Origin: Conoideocrella luteorostrata
Taxonomy: Eukaryota > Ascomycota > Sordariomycetes > Hypocreales > Clavicipitaceae
NCBI GenBank assembly: GCA_032433595.1
Contig: JASWJB010000242.1
Span: forward strand, 1 to 64,000
Length of the DNA stretch: 64,000 nucleotides
Direction: 5' to 3'
Positions 33,872 to 45,755 of the stretch are shown in pieces. The translations under genes and the position numbers were made by a program. Under the pieces are notes generated by a model that had not been told where the DNA came from, searched no databases, and was given only the letters and a program-made list of their open reading frames with translations. Each line of letters opens with the position of its first letter. The stretch's first letter is position 1.

Positions 33872-36800
33872 TTAGATATCCAATGTGCCAAGTCCTCGTC
33901 GCTGAGCAGCAGTTTGCACAGAACGTTTCACTTGTACTGCAGCTTCTCGCCATAAGACCTGTCCTCTTCCTGCTCTTCCGTCCTGCTCTACAAGAATATT
34001 CAACCACTTGATGAGGATAGCCACTTTTTCCACATCCCTCTCCTCCCTGACCACCTTGACCAAGTACCTTTCTAAAACTGCAACATCGCCTTCGTGCGGC
34101 CCTTCGTCTTGCGTCTCGGTGTGCCACGCATCGATCATGTCTTTCATCTCTCGTGTGGACGTCACGCCGGAGCTGGCAAACGCTACTTTGCGAGGTGCCG
34201 CGGGGAAATGTATTTTTGTTTGGATAAGAACTGGCCTGGCATCTATATCAGGGGTATGATATCTAGGATTTGGAACATCGAGCCCGGACTGTAGAGCTAA
34301 TTTTCGACGGCGGTGATCAGCTACCACGTTTTCCCGCACATCTTCAGGCAGCTCGGCGAGAAACTCGACATCTAGCTCTCCAACCTCATCAAGGGCGGCT
34401 GGACTCTCGTCTCCTCGTTTGAACCTGGTCTGCAAGATGCCGGCCTGAGCGTCCTGTTGGCGCTGCGATTTGCCAAACAGGCCACGTTTAACCCCTCGCT
34501 TGGTCGGAGTCGTCTGCTTTCCTGGTTGGGCAGAATGGGCTTTCCTCGGAGATTGCTGGTCCCCTTTCTCTGGTGACCCCTGGATCTCTTTCCTCTGTGA
34601 CTGCTGCTGCTCTGGTCTTCGTCTATAGGATGCAAGCACCTCGGCTTTCATGTCTTCTGGTAGAGCGTCAAATACCTCAGAATCGATCTGCGATGGCAAG
34701 ATGTCCATGGGAACGGGGCTGTCTGGTCTTACTATAGAGCGGTCCGGGCTGGGTCGTGATCGCTGGCCCATCAATTTGCTCCTGATATCATTTGGAAGTT
34801 CAGCCAAGATGGTTGGATCGGGGTTACTGGGCAAGATGAACTGTGTCCCAGACACGTTAAGAGGTGTTTTTGCCTTGCCATCGTCATTATTGGCATTTGA
34901 CAGCGCCATGGCGGGATGCATCTTTGGCTTGCGAGGCGTCAATGGATCGTCTGCAATGGGATCCGAATCTATGCCACGGGTATCCAGCTTCTTTGGCTTT
35001 TGCGGACTTTCCACATCGTCAATAGGTTCCGACCGCGTTGACTTTTTCGCTGAAGAAGGACCAGCAAAGGGGCTAAAGCTCAGTGTTCGTTGACTACCTT
35101 CAAGTTGTCCCACAGTGATTTTGATTGGTTCCAGCTTGGTCATTTGTACACCTAGACCACGTAAATCACCGGGACTGAACTTGAATGACCGTAGTATGGC
35201 TACGGCCTCCTTGCCCATTGTTTCAAAGTTGTGGGTGGCTACTCCAAAAGTAGCACTCTTATTGAATGTGTCACACCTGCCATGTCCCAAATGCTTAGCT
35301 GGGTCTAGAGGAGCATCCAATGATCGTCTCATGATCTTCATGGTAAGGTGCTTGCCCTTGACCTGCTCATTGACAAGTCGCCTTTCCAGCTCCTTGCACA
35401 GGTTGTAGATGAACTCCTCTGCCTCCGCCTGGCTGATAAAGCGTATGCCCCAATTGACCTCGGCTGAAACGGATTTCCTTGGAGGTTGCTCTCCAACTTC
35501 GGTTCGATCAATTCCTCGCGCATAGTCGGCTAATTTGTCACCCGTCTTTGGCCCAAGTGCATTCGAAAGACGTTCTTTTGGAATGTCCCGAATGTCCTTT
35601 ACAAATTTGATACCCAAATCCTCCAGCCTGCCGCCTATGCTGTAAGCAACGCCAGGCAGTTGCTCGACTGCCAATTCTCCAACGACTTCTAGTACAGCCT
35701 CGGGCTTCAGTTGAAACTGGCCGGCTGGCTTGGCTCGTCGAAGTGCCACCTTGGCTTGGAGGATGTTCCCACCAATGCCCACAGAAACATCGCATCCAGT
35801 TTTAGCCTTGACGCTTTCTCTAAGTCTCGCAGCGATTTCGTCGGCCTTCTGCTGCTCTCGCCAGACGCTGCCTTCGTCAATCCCCACGCCTTGTGATCCA
35901 GATGATGAGAGGACGACATGGGTTGCATCAATTAATGCTTCGTCGATACTGACACTCTGAACGACTCCGCCCAAGGCCATAATTGATTCATAGAACAATC
36001 GGCTTGCCTCTTCGTAGGCTGGGAAGTCGTAAGGCAAAACTTTCAAATTAGGACACAGTTCTGTGGCTCGTTTCATCCACATTCCGTTCTTAACGCCAAA
36101 TTTACGGGCAGGATAATTGCAGCTTGCTATTTCGGAACCAGAACCAGTGCTATGCGCCACGACTGTCGGCTGGTCAATGTATTCTGGATTCCGTTTCAGT
36201 GACACAGCGCAGAAGAAGCTGTCAAAATCTACATGCATGATGTAACGTCTCGCGCCTGGCTTCCTTTTGAGCTTATTCTGAGACAAGTCCTTCTCGGCGG
36301 CAAGTCGTTGCATGGACGACTTCAAGTTTGATTTCCAAGTTGAGAGATGATGCAGGCGGCTCTCGGAGTAAAACTGTTTGAGAAACTCGGGATTGGCAGT
36401 CGATGATTTTCGTAGACGCGGGTCGGATAACAACCAAGCATTGTGCTCTTCTGATGTCATGTCGCTGGGCCGTTCTGGGACTGGAGATGGGTTGGCGGGG
36501 TTAATAGGCCGATCTGGAGGAAGCATCTCGCAATCATATTTATCACGGCCAGCGGGCGGCGCGGAGCCATGGTTGTCGAAAGTTTCAGTGGCCTCAGATA
36601 CGTGAGAGGTCAAGATGGGATCCGGCGATTTTTCATCACGGGCGATAGAGTGCATTGTCGTCGACCTCGTTGGTGTTTGAGTCGTTTCCTCAGACGGATT
36701 CTTAGGGCGACTTGGGAGCGACGTTGCCGAATTGATCTGATTCATATAGTAACTGTTGTCGGTTTGTTCTGTATAACCACGCATGGGTTCTGGGGCTGCT

Positions 36801-37356
36801 TGCGAGAGACCCGTAGCGCCGCCAAATCTCAAGACTTTCTGTCTCGGGCCTTCACCCAGCACGCGATATTCGCTCCATGGCAATAATTTCCCAGCCGTTA
36901 CCGAGTCCACAATCCAGGCAGGTTTGACAATGCGGTAGCGGCTGAAATCAACAGATTTCTTCGGCGGTAAAGTGGAAGCAATGATGTGAGTGGCCATAGT
37001 CTTTGAATCCAGGTATTGGAGGAAGCCGCCACCGTGCTGCACGATTTCGTGGTGAAGTCTGGGCTCAGCGTTAGCATATATACCGTTGAGGACCATGTTG
37101 TCGCGGCGCACATGTGAAGAGGAGGCTGCGTGTATCCAGTAATGTGAGCCACTATGCCTTTGAATATCTGTGGTTTATCAGAGGCGGCGCGCTTCTCGGC
37201 GTCAAGATTCTGAAGCTTGATCTTCTTGCGCCGAAAGTAGTCGCCGAAGCCGTTAAACTCGCTTCCGTTATACTCTTCGCCATCTTCATCTTCAAACTTG
37301 TGGCTCTCGATTCTCTTTCGTACTTGAGCTGAGTTCTTCTCGAGGACGCTGCCCAT
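33872..37356 (-). CDS. rev1: DNA repair deoxycytidyl transferase REV1
   Basis: Exons 37356-37112 and 37058-33872 encode 1143 residues. The 53-base intron (donor GTGCGC) lies in the BRCT-encoding part and closes phase as AT|A. Domains in order: BRCT (about 64-155, IFKGIVAHITGYTQPPLH to RYRIVKPAWIVDS); Y-family catalytic core from about 354 (MHVDFDSFFCAVSL, with SIDEALID at about 450 carrying the catalytic acids); little finger; three ubiquitin-binding motifs (AELPNDI at about 829, DALPEDM at about 878, AELPEDV at about 982); and the C-terminal helical bundle that recruits other polymerases (about 1080-1140). REV1 inserts dCMP opposite abasic sites and scaffolds polymerase zeta in translesion synthesis. 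Three rather than two UBMs is worth noting. It is divergent from RED over about 600 bases. Confidence 0.94.
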
Positions 37357-37952
37357 CGTGAACTGGATCGGGGTTAAACTCCTCAGGAAAAGCAGTAATG
37401 CGCAGGAGCACGATGCTATTTAAGGTAGCTAGAGTCAAACACGGTATCAAGGTGAATGAATGGTCACGACTTGGAAACCGGTAGATCGGCGATATGTGCC
37501 ATGGCATTCATTGTGCGACTAGGTCAAGTGCATGGCAAAGTGATAGCTAGTGTTGATATTCACCCAAAAAATAAATGAACGAAAATAGACGTGAGAACAG
37601 TGTTGCTCTCGAAGTCGATGAGCGGCGCAATCGGCAGTGACTTCACTGGGAACCGCTGCGAGGGAAAGGGCCGCGAGAGCGTGTAAAGTGGAGTATTCGT
37701 AACGCGCGCCCTGCACACGCCATCCCGTGACAGGCAGGCATCATTATCCGGCGCTGGCACGGCAAAGTTGCACTTGATTTGACGAGTGGAGTGTCGGTGA
37801 TTTGCGGGTGATTTGCGATCGGTGGACCCTTGCATAAGTTTATGACGGCAAAACCTCAGCTACACAGCAGCCCCAGACCTTCATTAACCTTTGCGTCGCG
37901 ACACAGTTTGTTCATCAGCGTACCAGGATTCCGCACCGCATCCCGTGCCAAT
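37357..37952. promoter_or_regulatory. Divergent promoter, REV1 and RED
   Basis: 596 bases separate the opposed start codons. No TATA box or distinctive element found. Confidence 0.45.
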
Positions 37953-39551
37953 ATGAACAATGAACAGTTCCGCAAGTTGATGCTCCCCAATTCGGTGCCG
38001 TCGAAGTCCAAAAATGACTCGCCGCCCCCAAGCACAAAACCTGTCGGCGGCAGCGCACTTGGGTCCCGACAACGATCAAGCATTCCAATGACACCACGAT
38101 CCGTTGGAGGATCGCAAGCAGACTTTGCTCGACAACTCGTCGAGCGCAACCAGGCAGGCCGCCCACAAAAGAAGTTCAAAACCTCGGCCCCAAAAGGCGT
38201 GAAGCTAGGCGACGGCTACGTCGACCGTGCGCAGAATCGAGAAGATATTCAGGATGGCGACGACAGATCAGAAAGATTAAAAGCTCTTGAGGAGTCATAC
38301 AAGGAAGAAAAGATTGACCAGGAGACATATGAAAAGCTGCGATTTCAGATCGCGGGGGGTGATTTGGATAGCACACATTTGGTCAAGGGACTTGATTTCA
38401 AGCTTCTCGAGAGAATACGAAAGGGCGAAGATGTGTACAGCAAGCAAATATCCGATGCACCCGGAAGAGGAGCGGCAGACGAAGGTGGAGACGAACACAA
38501 CGTAGACGATGCATTTGACGAGCTGGAGTCTCACGAGGTTCGTGCCATTGCAAAGGACCGGGCAGAAAAGAAAAAAGGCCAGCTGTCTACTGTTGCTGCG
38601 GGAAAGAAGAGGACGAGGGACCAAATTTTAGCCGACCTCAAGGCAGCCAGAGCGGCAGCCAAAGCACAGGCTGAACTTAGTTTGGGACATCGGTTCCGCA
38701 AGATTGGCACGACACAAAAGTTAGGCACACGCATCGAGAAGGATAGTAAAGGCCGAGAGGTACTCATCATCGTGGATGCAGATGGGCATGAGAAGCGCAA
38801 AGTTCGAAGACTCAAGCCAGGGGAGGAAGAGGAAGCTAAGGATGAGCTACCACCGCCCGACAAGAATGCAAAGCCGCTAGGGATGGAGGTTCCGGAGCAA
38901 TATAGGCCACTAGAGCAATCTACTGCTATTGAGGAGGAGGAGGAGGGAGATGTGAACATCTTTGATGATGTAGGAGACGATTACGATCCTCTGGCTGGCA
39001 TGGGCGATTCGGACTCAGGCTCAGAAGACGATCCTAAGACTAAGACGAGGCCAAACGAGGATGAACAAGCATCAAAAGGCGGAAAGGACGTATCTGAACA
39101 CATGTTGCCACCACCGAAGCCACAAACTGGCTCAAGAAATTACTTTAAAGATTCAAAAACAGGCCTTATTTCGGAAGAAGCGGCTCGTGGGCCCGCCATG
39201 TCGGACCCTGCCATTATGGCGGCTATCAAGAAAGCAGCAACGTTGCGGCACATCGAGACTGAAGACGATGTGGAGTCTCGGAAAGATGCAAAGCAGGCCG
39301 AAGAAAAGAGGAAGAAACTGCTTCAAATGGCAGCAAGAGATGATGATGACCTGGATATGGGCTTTGGAACAAGCAGATACGAAGATGAGGAAGACTTGGA
39401 GGATCAAAAGCTTTCATCGTGGGGTGGCGGCGACGCTGGCGGCAGTCGAGGCGAGAAATCACAGAGGAAAAGAGGACCAAAGAAACGGAAAGGCGATGCA
39501 AATAACGCAGCTGACGTGTTGCGCGTCATGGAACAGCGCAAGAAGTCGTGA
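37953..39551 (+). CDS. RED-like spliceosomal protein (IK/RED family)
   Basis: Single exon, 532 residues from the ATG that gives MNNEQFRKLMLPNS, the usual fungal start; an in-frame ATG at 37842 would add 37 residues. The RED_N region follows: FKTSAPKGVKLGDGYVDRAQ, then a RxxREDIQ-type segment and YKEEKIDQETYEKLRFQIAG, LVKGLDFKLLERIRKG. The rest is acidic and Lys-rich with low complexity. Human RED pairs with SMU1 in the spliceosomal B complex and helps activation. With HCNGP and PRP5 it is the third splicing gene in the window. It ends in a basic KRGPKKRKG nuclear signal-like stretch. Confidence 0.88.
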   Translation: MNNEQFRKLMLPNSVPSKSKNDSPPPSTKPVGGSALGSRQRSSIPMTPRSVGGSQADFARQLVERNQAGRPQKKFKTSAPKGVKLGDGYVDRAQNREDIQDGDDRSERLKALEESYKEEKIDQETYEKLRFQIAGGDLDSTHLVKGLDFKLLERIRKGEDVYSKQISDAPGRGAADEGGDEHNVDDAFDELESHEVRAIAKDRAEKKKGQLSTVAAGKKRTRDQILADLKAARAAAKAQAELSLGHRFRKIGTTQKLGTRIEKDSKGREVLIIVDADGHEKRKVRRLKPGEEEEAKDELPPPDKNAKPLGMEVPEQYRPLEQSTAIEEEEEGDVNIFDDVGDDYDPLAGMGDSDSGSEDDPKTKTRPNEDEQASKGGKDVSEHMLPPPKPQTGSRNYFKDSKTGLISEEAARGPAMSDPAIMAAIKKAATLRHIETEDDVESRKDAKQAEEKRKKLLQMAARDDDDLDMGFGTSRYEDEEDLEDQKLSSWGGGDAGGSRGEKSQRKRGPKKRKGDANNAADVLRVMEQRKKS

Positions 39552-40072
39552 CACTGATGCTTTGATGCAGCTCAATACCATAAGAAGTGGAATACTGTAC
39601 ACATATCAACAGCGCTCAACAGGACTATCAAGCCATGGACAGCATATCTGGTTCGGACGCACAGGGTGACGCTGGGTTGAGTCCGGGAGGCTTCCGCCGA
39701 GATCCGCCAAAGCCAAAGCCTTCTGAAAACACATGGGGCAGGGACGGATGGGCGTGGGGATGGGATGGGGATGGCATTGTGCTCAGCCTAGTCGAAAGAG
39801 GCATGCTATCCGCCGATGCCATTATTGTGCATAGAATGTACTCCGTACTGTATGGGGACCCCGGGTCCTTAAGCCACGACCCGTTTAAACCCCCGGAATT
39901 GATGATGGCCAAAATTCGGTGAGCCGCCCTAGTGTGTAGAATGAAGAATACGAGTTCCATTAAAATGACTTCACCAACGGCTTACCAGCGGCAAACAGCC
40001 CGCGCGCAAGACCGACACAATACACAGACTGCGGGCTCGCATACTCACAAGTGGCTGTCCAACTGTCTCAAT

Positions 40073-40091
40073 GGAGGGGCATAGAGGGGCA
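40073..40091 (+). promoter_or_regulatory. Two STRE-like AGGGG elements
   Basis: AGGGG occurs twice ten bases apart, about 450 bases upstream of the nucleoside hydrolase start. AGGGG is the Msn2/4-type stress element of fungi. Short motif, so chance is possible. Confidence 0.25.
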
Positions 40092-40257
40092 TTGCGGGTA
40101 CCCCCACCAGATTTGTCGCTTTTCTCCACGTGGGGAAACTGAAGCGACGTCGGTCGAGGTTCGGAGCCTAAGGGACCGACCGGTAAGCCGGAATGTGACA
40201 AGACCTTTTTGCTGCCCGTCTCTTCACCTTTAAATAAATCTGCTCACACAGAACCCA

Positions 40258-40340
40258 ACTTTTTTTTTTTGTTCCCCTCTTTTCTCTTTCTTTTTTTTTT
40301 TCCTTCTCCTTTTCTCCCTTTGCTCTTGTCTCCTTCGGAC
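40258..40340. repeat. Pyrimidine-rich tract
   Basis: Over 80 bases almost wholly T and C with T10 and T12 runs, read directly. Such tracts are common just upstream of fungal transcription starts. Confidence 0.6.
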
Positions 40341-40447
40341 AAGAGCTTCATGAAAGCTTGCTGCAAGACTTGGTTGTTTGCACAGGAAAATAGAATCAAG
40401 ATACATTGTGAAGGTTAAATACTGCTATAGCTTTTAAATCAGTATTC

Positions 40448-40481
40448 TAACCTATCTAACCTATCTAACCTTTCTAACCGT
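40448..40481. repeat. CTAACCTAT short tandem repeat
   Basis: Four degenerate copies of a 9-base unit TCTAACCTA in the presumed leader, 50 bases before the start codon. It is not the fungal telomere repeat. Confidence 0.7.
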
Positions 40482-40528
40482 CCCCCTTCTTGGATAACAT
40501 ACCCAACTCCGCATCAAACTACGTCACC

Positions 40529-42079
40529 ATGAACGACGTAAACGGAAATACGTCTCAAGTCCCTGTTTGGCTGGACTGCGACCCCGGCCATGATGTAGGT
40601 CATCACCGACTGTTGCGCTTCTCATCTTTTTCCATCTTACTGTTTTGGGATGCATGCATTTTCGGGCATCTGGCACCTTCCGAAAGACCCATTTTCAATG
40701 GTCACTCGCCTGTCGGCTGATTGGTCAGTCTTGGGGGAAGATCAAAGTACTATGCCGGGCATGAACCCGCGTTTCGTTACATGTATACCTGGCTTGTATG
40801 AACCATATACTGACTTGACATCTGCAGGATGTATTTGCTATGCTACTAGCAGCTTATCACACTAGAATCAAACTGCTGGGGATTTCCACCGTTTTTGGAA
40901 ACGCTTCGCTAGAGTGAGTAAAAACAACAACAACAACAACAGCCTCACTTATTTTTCATCTTACCATTGCCGCTTGTTAACACCCCTCCATCAGCCATAC
41001 AACCCGCAATGCGGCCTCCGTCCTCACAGCCATCGGCAAGCACAAAGACATCCCCCTCTACCGCGGCTCCCCTAAAGCTCTAGAGCGCCCTGCCGTTCAC
41101 GCCCCAGATGTCCACGGAGAATCTGGCCTCGACGGCACCGACCTCCTCCCCCAGCCGCAATGCGAGCCCCTGGAACGGCCCGCCGTCGAGGCCATGTACG
41201 AAGCCGTCATGGCCCAGTCACCCGGAACGGCCTGGATCGTTGCCACCGGCTCCCTCACCAACCTGGGCGCTTTGCTGCGCCAGCATCCCGACGTCACAGC
41301 CCACATTAAGGGCATTAGTCTCATGGGCGGCTCCTTTGGCGGCGGCTTCTCCGACGCGGTCATGGGCATGGTCGACAACAAAGAGCGCATCGGCAATATC
41401 ACTACCTGGGCGGAATTCAATATCCTTATTGACCCCGAGGCCGCCGCCGAGGTGTTCCATAATAAAGAGGTTGCCAAGAAGACCACTGTAGTGCCGCTCG
41501 ACTTGAGTCATCAGGTGTTGGCGACTGATGAAGTGCGCAGCCTGTTGTTATATGGTCTTGGTGGGAACCCAGAGGGGGAAGGCAAGACGACATTGAGGCA
41601 GATGCTTGTTGAGCTGCTATATTTCTTCGCCAAGACTTATGCGTATGTTCCCCCCCCCCCGGGACCCCCGCCGCTTTTGCATCTCGACACAAACTCCCTG
41701 AATATGGAACTGACCTTGTCAACTCAGAGATGTATTTGGCATCACCGCCGGACCACCTCTTCATGATCCCATCGCCGTCGCCGCCGTCCTGGTCGGCACA
41801 CCCGACGAGATTCCCTTCCATGAATGGGACTCCGGCAAAAGCGCTTCGCCCAAACACGAGGAACGCTTCGAAGTCACCGTCGTCACTGAAGGGACCTTTG
41901 AACAGGCCAAAGACGAGAACGCACAGACCGGCCGCACCATTGCCAAAGTCTTGCCGCCAGGGGAGGAAGGTGTCAGAATACCGAGGAGTATGGATGTCGC
42001 TAAGTTTTGGCAAGTCACGGAGGAGTGTATCTCCCGTGCGGATGAAAGGAACAAGGCGCTGGGGAAGGAAAAATGGTGA
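40529..42079 (+). CDS. Inosine-uridine-preferring nucleoside hydrolase
   Basis: Four exons, 40529-40594, 40828-40913, 40995-41642 and 41728-42079, give 383 residues with all phases closing. The calcium-binding motif DCDPGHDD spans the first splice site (residues 16-23), followed by FAMLLAAYHTRIKLLGIST. ATGSLTNLGALLRQHP, ISLMGGSF and EFNILIDPEAA are the usual later blocks, and the C-terminal active-site segment ITAGPPLHDPIAVAAVL supplies the last Asp. The enzyme cleaves the N-glycosidic bond of ribonucleosides to base and ribose for salvage, probably in the cytosol. Intron 1 (233 bases) is unusually long and intron 3 contains a C10GGGACCCCC tract. It converges on TPC1. Confidence 0.93.
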
Positions 42080-42284
42080 ACAAGAAAAGGGGGCAAAGCG
42101 AACGATCAAATAGACTGTTAATTATTGTTTTCAAACAAGCACCGTTTGTCTATGCGGCATTCTCTGCAAGAGGTATTGTAACAAGGCATGGCCTTGTGCT
42201 CGTCAAGTGCTCTATCACTTGTTCAATAAAGAAAAAGAAAAACAAAGAATGAATGGAATGGACAGTGCCCTCTTCGCATAATGC

Positions 42285-43362
42285 TTACAGTTTGGCTTCT
42301 TCTGAATCCAGGCCCATTATCATCCTTAGACTCCGCTCATACGTCCACACCGTGATGGCACTAGCCGGTGCCGATTTTATCAGACTGATCGGAAGACCCT
42401 TGTACAGACCGCGGAATCCCTCAGTCCGGACAATCGACGAGATGGCCCTAAAGGCGCTCGAATACTCTGGTATATCGCCGTACACGTAATTGCCCCTCGT
42501 GGGACCCTGAACCTGGATCCGCTTCCGCACAAGATCCAACGGGAAAATTGACGTTTTGGCAATCACACTCCCTATTACGCCAGCAGTGGCATCTCCACTA
42601 CCCCACGGCATATTCAACCCTGCCATTTTCACCCGCAATCCTTCGTACGCGACAAAGAAGATGCCCATAAAGGGCACAATCTGCCCAATCCCGGGACCTA
42701 TTCCCCTGAAGAACCCTCTAAAACCCTCATCCCGCTTAATATCCGATATTGCACCCCTCAGAGAACTATATATCCTCCTTCGCCCTTGAGCGGCGAATCT
42801 CGTTCTCAGCAAATCGAGCGGATACGTAATCGTCGTTGCCAGAGCTCCGGAAGACGCTCCTGCGATGAAGCTCTCCGCGGCGTCGGGAAGTCTCGTCGGA
42901 AGAGCCGTTTGTAAGAACTGTGTAGTGGCTCGGTATGTGGTGAATTGTATAGAGGCGTAGCACACGTAAAGTAGCTCGGCCGGTACGTTGCCCTTCCACA
43001 GGGCTGTGAGACCCTCGTGCTTAAGAATGTGGTTCAGTGTTGCAACTGTGCCACGGTAGGCGGGTGCCGAGCGCAGTGGTGTGAGAGGGTCGGAGAGGGA
43101 ATAAGGTTGGAGTTGGAGACGTATTTTGACCACGTCGAGGGGTGCGACGATGAAGCTGCAGTAAAATCAGTTAGTTCTGAGATGCAGACTCCTCTACCGT
43201 AAACCAGGGGGGCATTGATGATAACTAGGGGGGAGGGGAGGTTTCGCACCGGGATACAAGTCCTGCTGTAGCACCAGCCGCCACAACCTGTAGTTTGGTA
43301 CCCTCATCCTTGAGACGTTTGCCTCTGGTACTGCTGGATGTGCGGCCTTCCTGAGGCACCAC
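42285..43362 (-). CDS. tpc1: Mitochondrial thiamine pyrophosphate carrier TPC1
   Basis: Exon 2 is 43155-42285; exon 1 ends at 43250. The intron (GTGCGA donor, CTAAC...TGCAG end) closes as CG|C inside [16 protein letters not shown]. Three carrier repeats are visible with signatures [20 protein letters not shown] and [10 protein letters not shown] and the six membrane helices between. TPC1 imports thiamine pyrophosphate into the matrix, swapping it for nucleotides. The conserved N-terminus [20 protein letters not shown] is present in exon 1, but no in-frame ATG exists between the upstream stop at 43462 and the splice donor. The listed 5' end is therefore the edge of plausible coding sequence, not a known start. 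An unseen upstream exon, a non-AUG start or a sequence error would each explain it. Confidence 0.85.
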
Positions 43363-45209
43363 CTCGCTTGTGCAAGCTACAGTAGCCAGCTTGCCGGCTG
43401 GGAGTCTGGATGCAGACTCCCACGAAGCACTGTGATTTTTTGTCCTTATGGCTCGTCTGCCTCAACCTCTAGCAAAATGGTGATCACTCCAGAAAAAGCG
43501 AGGTTTGCTCCAAGGTGTTCCTCTTATCTCGCCGTGTATCAGCAGCCGTTTGTCGGGAAGCCTCCGATGTTGTTGGAAGATCAATTGTGTTGCGGTGAAT
43601 GAAAACAGTGAGGGTCAGCTCATGTCATTGTTTTCTTTCGTCACTGTCAGAAATGGTTGGAATGCGCGTATCTATGGGGTGTGGTCGTTAAGTCATTACA
43701 ACGAATATCAATAATATGCTGATGGTTTGTTTTGTGTCAGAGTGGATTTGATTTTGCCTGCATGTGGAATGAAATGTTGGACAGTGACTTTCCGAGTTTG
43801 CTGGTCAGCCGCGGATTGGCGGACAGTGGGACTGTTCAGCGGGTGACCGGGGGGGTGATGACATGCTATATTGGCCCTGTCAATGTTAACGAGACAAGGT
43901 CATGCGGCATGGAGCGGCTGGCGGCGGGTTTGGTCCACTTAAATATCCAGGGTCCCATCGGCGACAACATCGCCGAGTTCCACACTTCGTTGCCATCGTG
44001 CATCTATTCCTCAAAGGCGTCTATTCCATTGTGACCAATCCATGTAACTAGTCCGTGTGCATGCGCGTGTCCGCTCCGGCCCTCAAAGTGGGAGTATCGA
44101 CAGCAGCTATTCTACGTTTCTACCTACTTTCGTTGGCATCGATCAGCCAACGGCGGCACAAACTCTACCTTTTGGAAAACTACAATGTGGCAGACGACAA
44201 TTTCCTCCAGCTTGTTTGGAATGGAGAAATGTTGTGGTCTCAACTATTTTCAATCTCCCTTTTTCTATACGCCAAAATATATATTTTGATGCCGGTCTCC
44301 ATGACGGGGGCACATTGATATCCAAAGGTCCCTAGAGTCAAACACGCTTTCCTCAAGACACTTGTCACCATTTCCGGCTTGGGCCGGATCAGTAATCAAA
44401 TTAATGCGGAAATGCCACATATTCTCTATTCTAGAAATGTTTTCAATGGCTGTCTTGTCCGTCAATGTGACTTGCGCCCAGTACGCAACATGTCACCAAA
44501 ACCTATCTCAAGCTTGACAAGTCTAATCATTTTTTACGACAACGTATTCAATGATAAGCAAACCTTAACATGATCCATAGGTCGGTCACTAGATACCCGG
44601 ACATGTGGGAAGCATCCTTTATCAGGGCCTGGGACATCGCTGTCGCCCACATTCTGGGAATCCCAAGGTACCCGACAGCACGTCTTTGCTTATATGATGC
44701 CCTCTAGGCTCCATCTGGGCTGATGAAGTAATAATAGAACAGTAACCCTATGTGAATATCCATCACGTCCTGGTCGACGCCGCATACGGAGCCGAAAGTT
44801 ATCTGCGTTTGGCTGGACGTCAGCATGAGACCAGAGTAATAGTTGGGAAGCAATTTCACTTGATGTTGCCTTGGGATGTGTCCCTGTTCCAAATGGGCAC
44901 AGTTCTGATGTAACCATCCGAGCCATGGCAGGTAATAGAAAGATAAGGACTTGCGGTTCGAGCAGGCAAATGTATTCATAGTGCGCAGCAGCCGCTGTAT
45001 CGCAATCCACATTACGGATTTCTTGCTTGAAAATCTCTTGCAAGCCGGCAGTCGAAAGGTTTGGCCAAACAAGCAATCACTTTGGATACAGTCACCCTGG
45101 ATGAACGCTCAAATTAATTCAATTAACCTAAGACATACATCAGTCTCTACTCATAGTGCTTCTACAGCTAACGAATCTTGATGGAGCCAAACCTATCCGC
45201 ACATCGAGA
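43363..45209. other. Gene-poor region
   Basis: 1.8 kb without a confident gene. A short plus-strand frame at 44571-44707 (MIHRSVTRYPDMWEAS...) and minus-strand frames at 44690-45076 look slightly protein-like but match nothing I know. Confidence 0.5.
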
Positions 45210-45755
45210 CTATACGAAGACCTGTCGAAGCAAATACCTCAGCAATGAGCTTTCCTTAGCCTCTTTCTTCGGGAAAATCTTGCCAGTGGCCACAGTGTAC
45301 TCGCGGAACCTTTTAGGATTCTTAAAAGTAACAACCGGGTCACCCGTCCGTTCCGAGTCAACAAAGTCCATGATGTTGACATGCACCTTCTCAATTGCCT
45401 AGATGCCACATTGTAAGTTTCCGCGCCATTCATCTTCAGCTTTCGCCCAGTATGCAAAGAGAAGCTGCCTTACTTTTTTGCAGGACTTGATGCTGTCCGG
45501 GACAGGAGAAATGTGTAGCTTTTCAGAAAGCCGCTGCAGCGAATTGAGATTGTTCTCATCCGTGCCATACATTTGGCCAAACTGTTCCACTACGGCTACA
45601 CGGAAGCGCTTTCTCGCGACTTTTTCTCTTTTACTCTTCTCCTTCCACCCTAATGAATGTACCATACGATGGTATTCAGACCATGCCTCGTTGGTCGGGC
45701 TGTGGTTGAACCGAGGATATCTCTCAAAAAAGAGATTGATGGGACTAGAGGCCAT
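45210..45755 (-). CDS. Conserved fungal hypothetical protein
   Basis: Two exons, 45755-45474 and 45398-45210, encode 156 residues. The intron (GTAAGG...TCTAG) closes in phase 0. The first codon is ATG (MASSPINLFF). Landmarks are FFERYPRFNHSP, a GW near residue 37, FGQMYGTDENNLNSLQRL, ISPVPDSIKSCKK, then VHVNIMDFVDSERTGDPV, YTVATGKIFPKKEA and LLRYLLRQV. I recall a widespread family of short filamentous-fungal proteins with this layout and no known function, often multi-copy and found in variable regions. Both splice sites and the continued match after the intron support a working gene. It sits alone in a gene-poor stretch. Confidence 0.75.

Larger units (their letters stand above)
39552..40528. 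other. Intergenic region upstream of nucleoside hydrolase
   Basis: About 1 kb without a gene; a 111-codon frame at 39587-39922 shows no family features. It contains one TACTCCGTACTG word near 39839, two AGGGG stress-type elements, short hairpins (GTCGGTC/GACCGAC at 40149 and 40174) and the pyrimidine and CTAACC tracts listed separately. Confidence 0.5.

Noticed and set aside
39587..39922. 111-codon frame after RED
   Set aside because: No conserved features; lies in the 3' flank and upstream promoter region.
40448..40481. Interstitial telomere repeat
   Set aside because: The unit is CTAACCTAT with 9-base period, not CCCTAA.
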